Assembly (NCBI GenBank): GCA_947449515.1
Contig: CANFSD010000007.1
Span: forward strand, 1 to 24,440
Length of the DNA: 24,440 nucleotides
Direction of reading: 5' to 3'
Source: Bacteroidota bacterium
Lineage (GTDB): Bacteria > Bacteroidota > Bacteroidia > UKL13-3
Shown here: piece by piece, positions 23,291 through 24,440 of the stretch
Layout of the letters: each line of letters opens with the position of its first letter
Position numbering within the stretch: the stretch's first letter is position 1
The notes under the pieces: generated by a model
The model's input: the letters and a program-made list of their open reading frames with translations, nothing else
The model's database searches: none
Told to the model about the DNA's origin: nothing
Position numbers and translations under genes: made by a program

Positions 23291-23622
23291 TATTTAATCC
23301 ACCTTAAAATGTTGGTGTAGTCACCTTCAATAATCATTAAGGTTACTAAGAAAATAACAAATACCATTGGAAGTATAATGCTATACATTAAAGTTTTTCT
23401 CTCAAATTTCATGTGCATGAAAACACCTACAATGTAGTATGCTTTAACAATACCCAAGACAATAAACAACCAGTTTTTTATCATTGAGTGGTATGAAATT
23501 AAGAAGAAGTATAATACAATATCAATAACAGTGAAGGCAAATAGAATCCAGAATGTTTTCCAGATTTGCGCTTTCATGTCTTTAGGAGATTCTGTATGCT
23601 CAATATGTTCTATGTGTTCCAT
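23290..23622 (-). CDS. Cytochrome c oxidase subunit IV family protein
   Basis: 110 residues with three hydrophobic helices (about 22-44, 50-70, 78-98). The second helix ends in VGVFMHMKFE, a recurrent element of bacterial subunit IV (CtaF/CyoD-like) proteins, which stabilise the oxidase complex in the inner membrane. The N terminus has an odd repeat, EHIEHIEHTE, possibly metal-binding or simply low complexity. It lies 29 bases downstream of coxIII, and its stop overlaps the SCO start by one base. Confidence 0.88.
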   Translation of the reverse strand: MEHIEHIEHTESPKDMKAQIWKTFWILFAFTVIDIVLYFFLISYHSMIKNWLFIVLGIVKAYYIVGVFMHMKFERKTLMYSIILPMVFVIFLVTLMIIEGDYTNILRWIK

Positions 23623-23651
23623 TTTACAATATTTTTAAGTTATATAATAAA

Positions 23652-24404
23652 TCAAATAAGGTAGAAAAAGGTAAATACAAATACCCAAACTAAATCTACA
23701 AAGTGCCAGTATAAACCAACTTTTTCAACCATTTCATAATGACCTCTTTTTTCGTAAGTGCCATTTAATACATTGATGTAAATAATTACGTTTAACATAA
23801 CACCAGAAAATACGTGAAATCCGTGGAAACCTGTTACAATAAAGAACAAGGCCGCAAAAGATCTAGGACCATAAGGATTGCCATATAAACGTGCTCCTTC
23901 ACCAATAAAGGTTGTCCACTCCCAAGCTTGGCAGCCCAAGAACATAGCACCACCAATAATGGTTAGTAACATATATTTTGCAACTTCACCTTTAGCCATG
24001 CGGTGACCAGCTTCTACCGCCAATACCATGGTTACAGAACTGAAGATCAAAATGAAAGTCATTAAACTTACAAAGAACAATGGTAAGTGAATACCATGAA
24101 TGAAAGGGAAATGGTTAAACACCAATTCTGGAGAAGGCCAATGGTCTTGTAAGAACAAGCCAGCTTCCTGCATTTGCTCAACAAAATTATGACCAACTTC
24201 TGCAAGTGGTTTTACAATATTGTTTGCAATAGGAGATTGAAAGCTGTAGCGGATAAATCCATACGCAATCAGCAGGGATGAAAATGTAAAGGCATCAGAA
24301 AGTAAGAAGATCCACATCATCAACTTTCCATAGCTTACATTAAATGGTGATTTACCACCACCCCATGTAAACTTTTTCTCAGTGCTTAAAGTGTTTGTAG
24401 CCAT
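23652..24404 (-). CDS. Cytochrome c oxidase subunit III
   Basis: 250 residues, complete, with about 5-6 transmembrane helices. Subunit III marks include LLSDAFTFSSLL in the first helix, WEWTTFI after the middle helix, FFIVTGFHGFHV (188-198) and the C-terminal LYWHFVDLVWVFVFTFFYLI. It supports the catalytic subunits of the haem-copper oxidase in the inner membrane. An insert of roughly 35 residues (about 57-95) between the first two helices is periplasmic-looking. The ATG is at 24402-24404. The operon's upstream genes (expected subunits I/II, haem O synthase or a second coxIII) lie outside the window. Confidence 0.92.
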   Translation of the reverse strand: MATNTLSTEKKFTWGGGKSPFNVSYGKLMMWIFLLSDAFTFSSLLIAYGFIRYSFQSPIANNIVKPLAEVGHNFVEQMQEAGLFLQDHWPSPELVFNHFPFIHGIHLPLFFVSLMTFILIFSSVTMVLAVEAGHRMAKGEVAKYMLLTIIGGAMFLGCQAWEWTTFIGEGARLYGNPYGPRSFAALFFIVTGFHGFHVFSGVMLNVIIYINVLNGTYEKRGHYEMVEKVGLYWHFVDLVWVFVFTFFYLI

Positions 24405-24440
24405 TTTAGAATTATGCTTGTTTTAGGTTATTAATTATCT

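Overview
The window looks like chromosomal DNA of a Bacteroidota (Bacteroidetes) member. It is AT-rich, starts lack Shine-Dalgarno sequences with one possible exception, and at least one promoter fits the phylum pattern TTTG-N19-TAnnTTTG. Several encoded families are hallmarks of the phylum: a type IX secretion (T9SS) sorting domain, a GLPGLI-family protein paired with a TonB-dependent-receptor-like protein, a Bacteroidota-type FabI, and a cytochrome oxidase cluster with subunit IV, SCO, DUF420 and DUF983.

Layout. 1-207 (+) is the 3' end of a membrane acyltransferase-3 gene. 213-8755 (-) is a tight four-gene signalling operon. In transcription order it encodes a 1320-residue PAS/GAF sensor ending in a degenerate receiver, a four-PAS histidine kinase, a stand-alone receiver, and a three-PAS histidine kinase. 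Divergent from it, 8950-9603 (+) encodes a two-helix membrane protein with a single PAS domain and no output domain. A bidirectional hairpin terminator separates that gene from fabI (9659-10480, -). Divergent from fabI is a secreted M1 metallopeptidase (10652-12250, +). Two small membrane-protein genes follow (-), then a translationally coupled pair (+): a TlpA-like thioredoxin and a T9SS-sorted protein. Next come dapA (-), a GLPGLI/TonB-receptor-like pair (15324-18855, -), and an overlapping three-gene run (+): methyltransferase, PAP2 phosphatase and ZIP metal transporter. The window ends with a cytochrome c oxidase/assembly operon (21022-24404, -): coxIII, coxIV, SCO, DUF420, a small CxxC membrane protein, DUF983 and a DCC-family protein. 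No tRNA, rRNA, CRISPR or insertion sequence was seen, and no gap exceeds 300 bases.

How the genes work together. The signalling operon has about 12 sensor-type domains and two intact kinase cores. It has one canonical receiver, one receiver whose phospho-acceptor Asp is Glu, and no DNA-binding output, so it looks like a cytoplasmic integration or phosphorelay module acting on partners elsewhere. The oxidase operon combines structural subunits with copper-delivery and assembly factors.

The most unusual signal is not a gene. The 10-bp palindrome GGTTCGAACC occurs five times perfectly. Three more copies differ only at symmetric position 3 or 8, so all eight fit GGNTCGANCC. By hand I found no 8/10 match. 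The copies fall in all three coding frames and once in non-coding DNA, which points to a DNA-level function similar in kind to the cyanobacterial HIP1 repeat.
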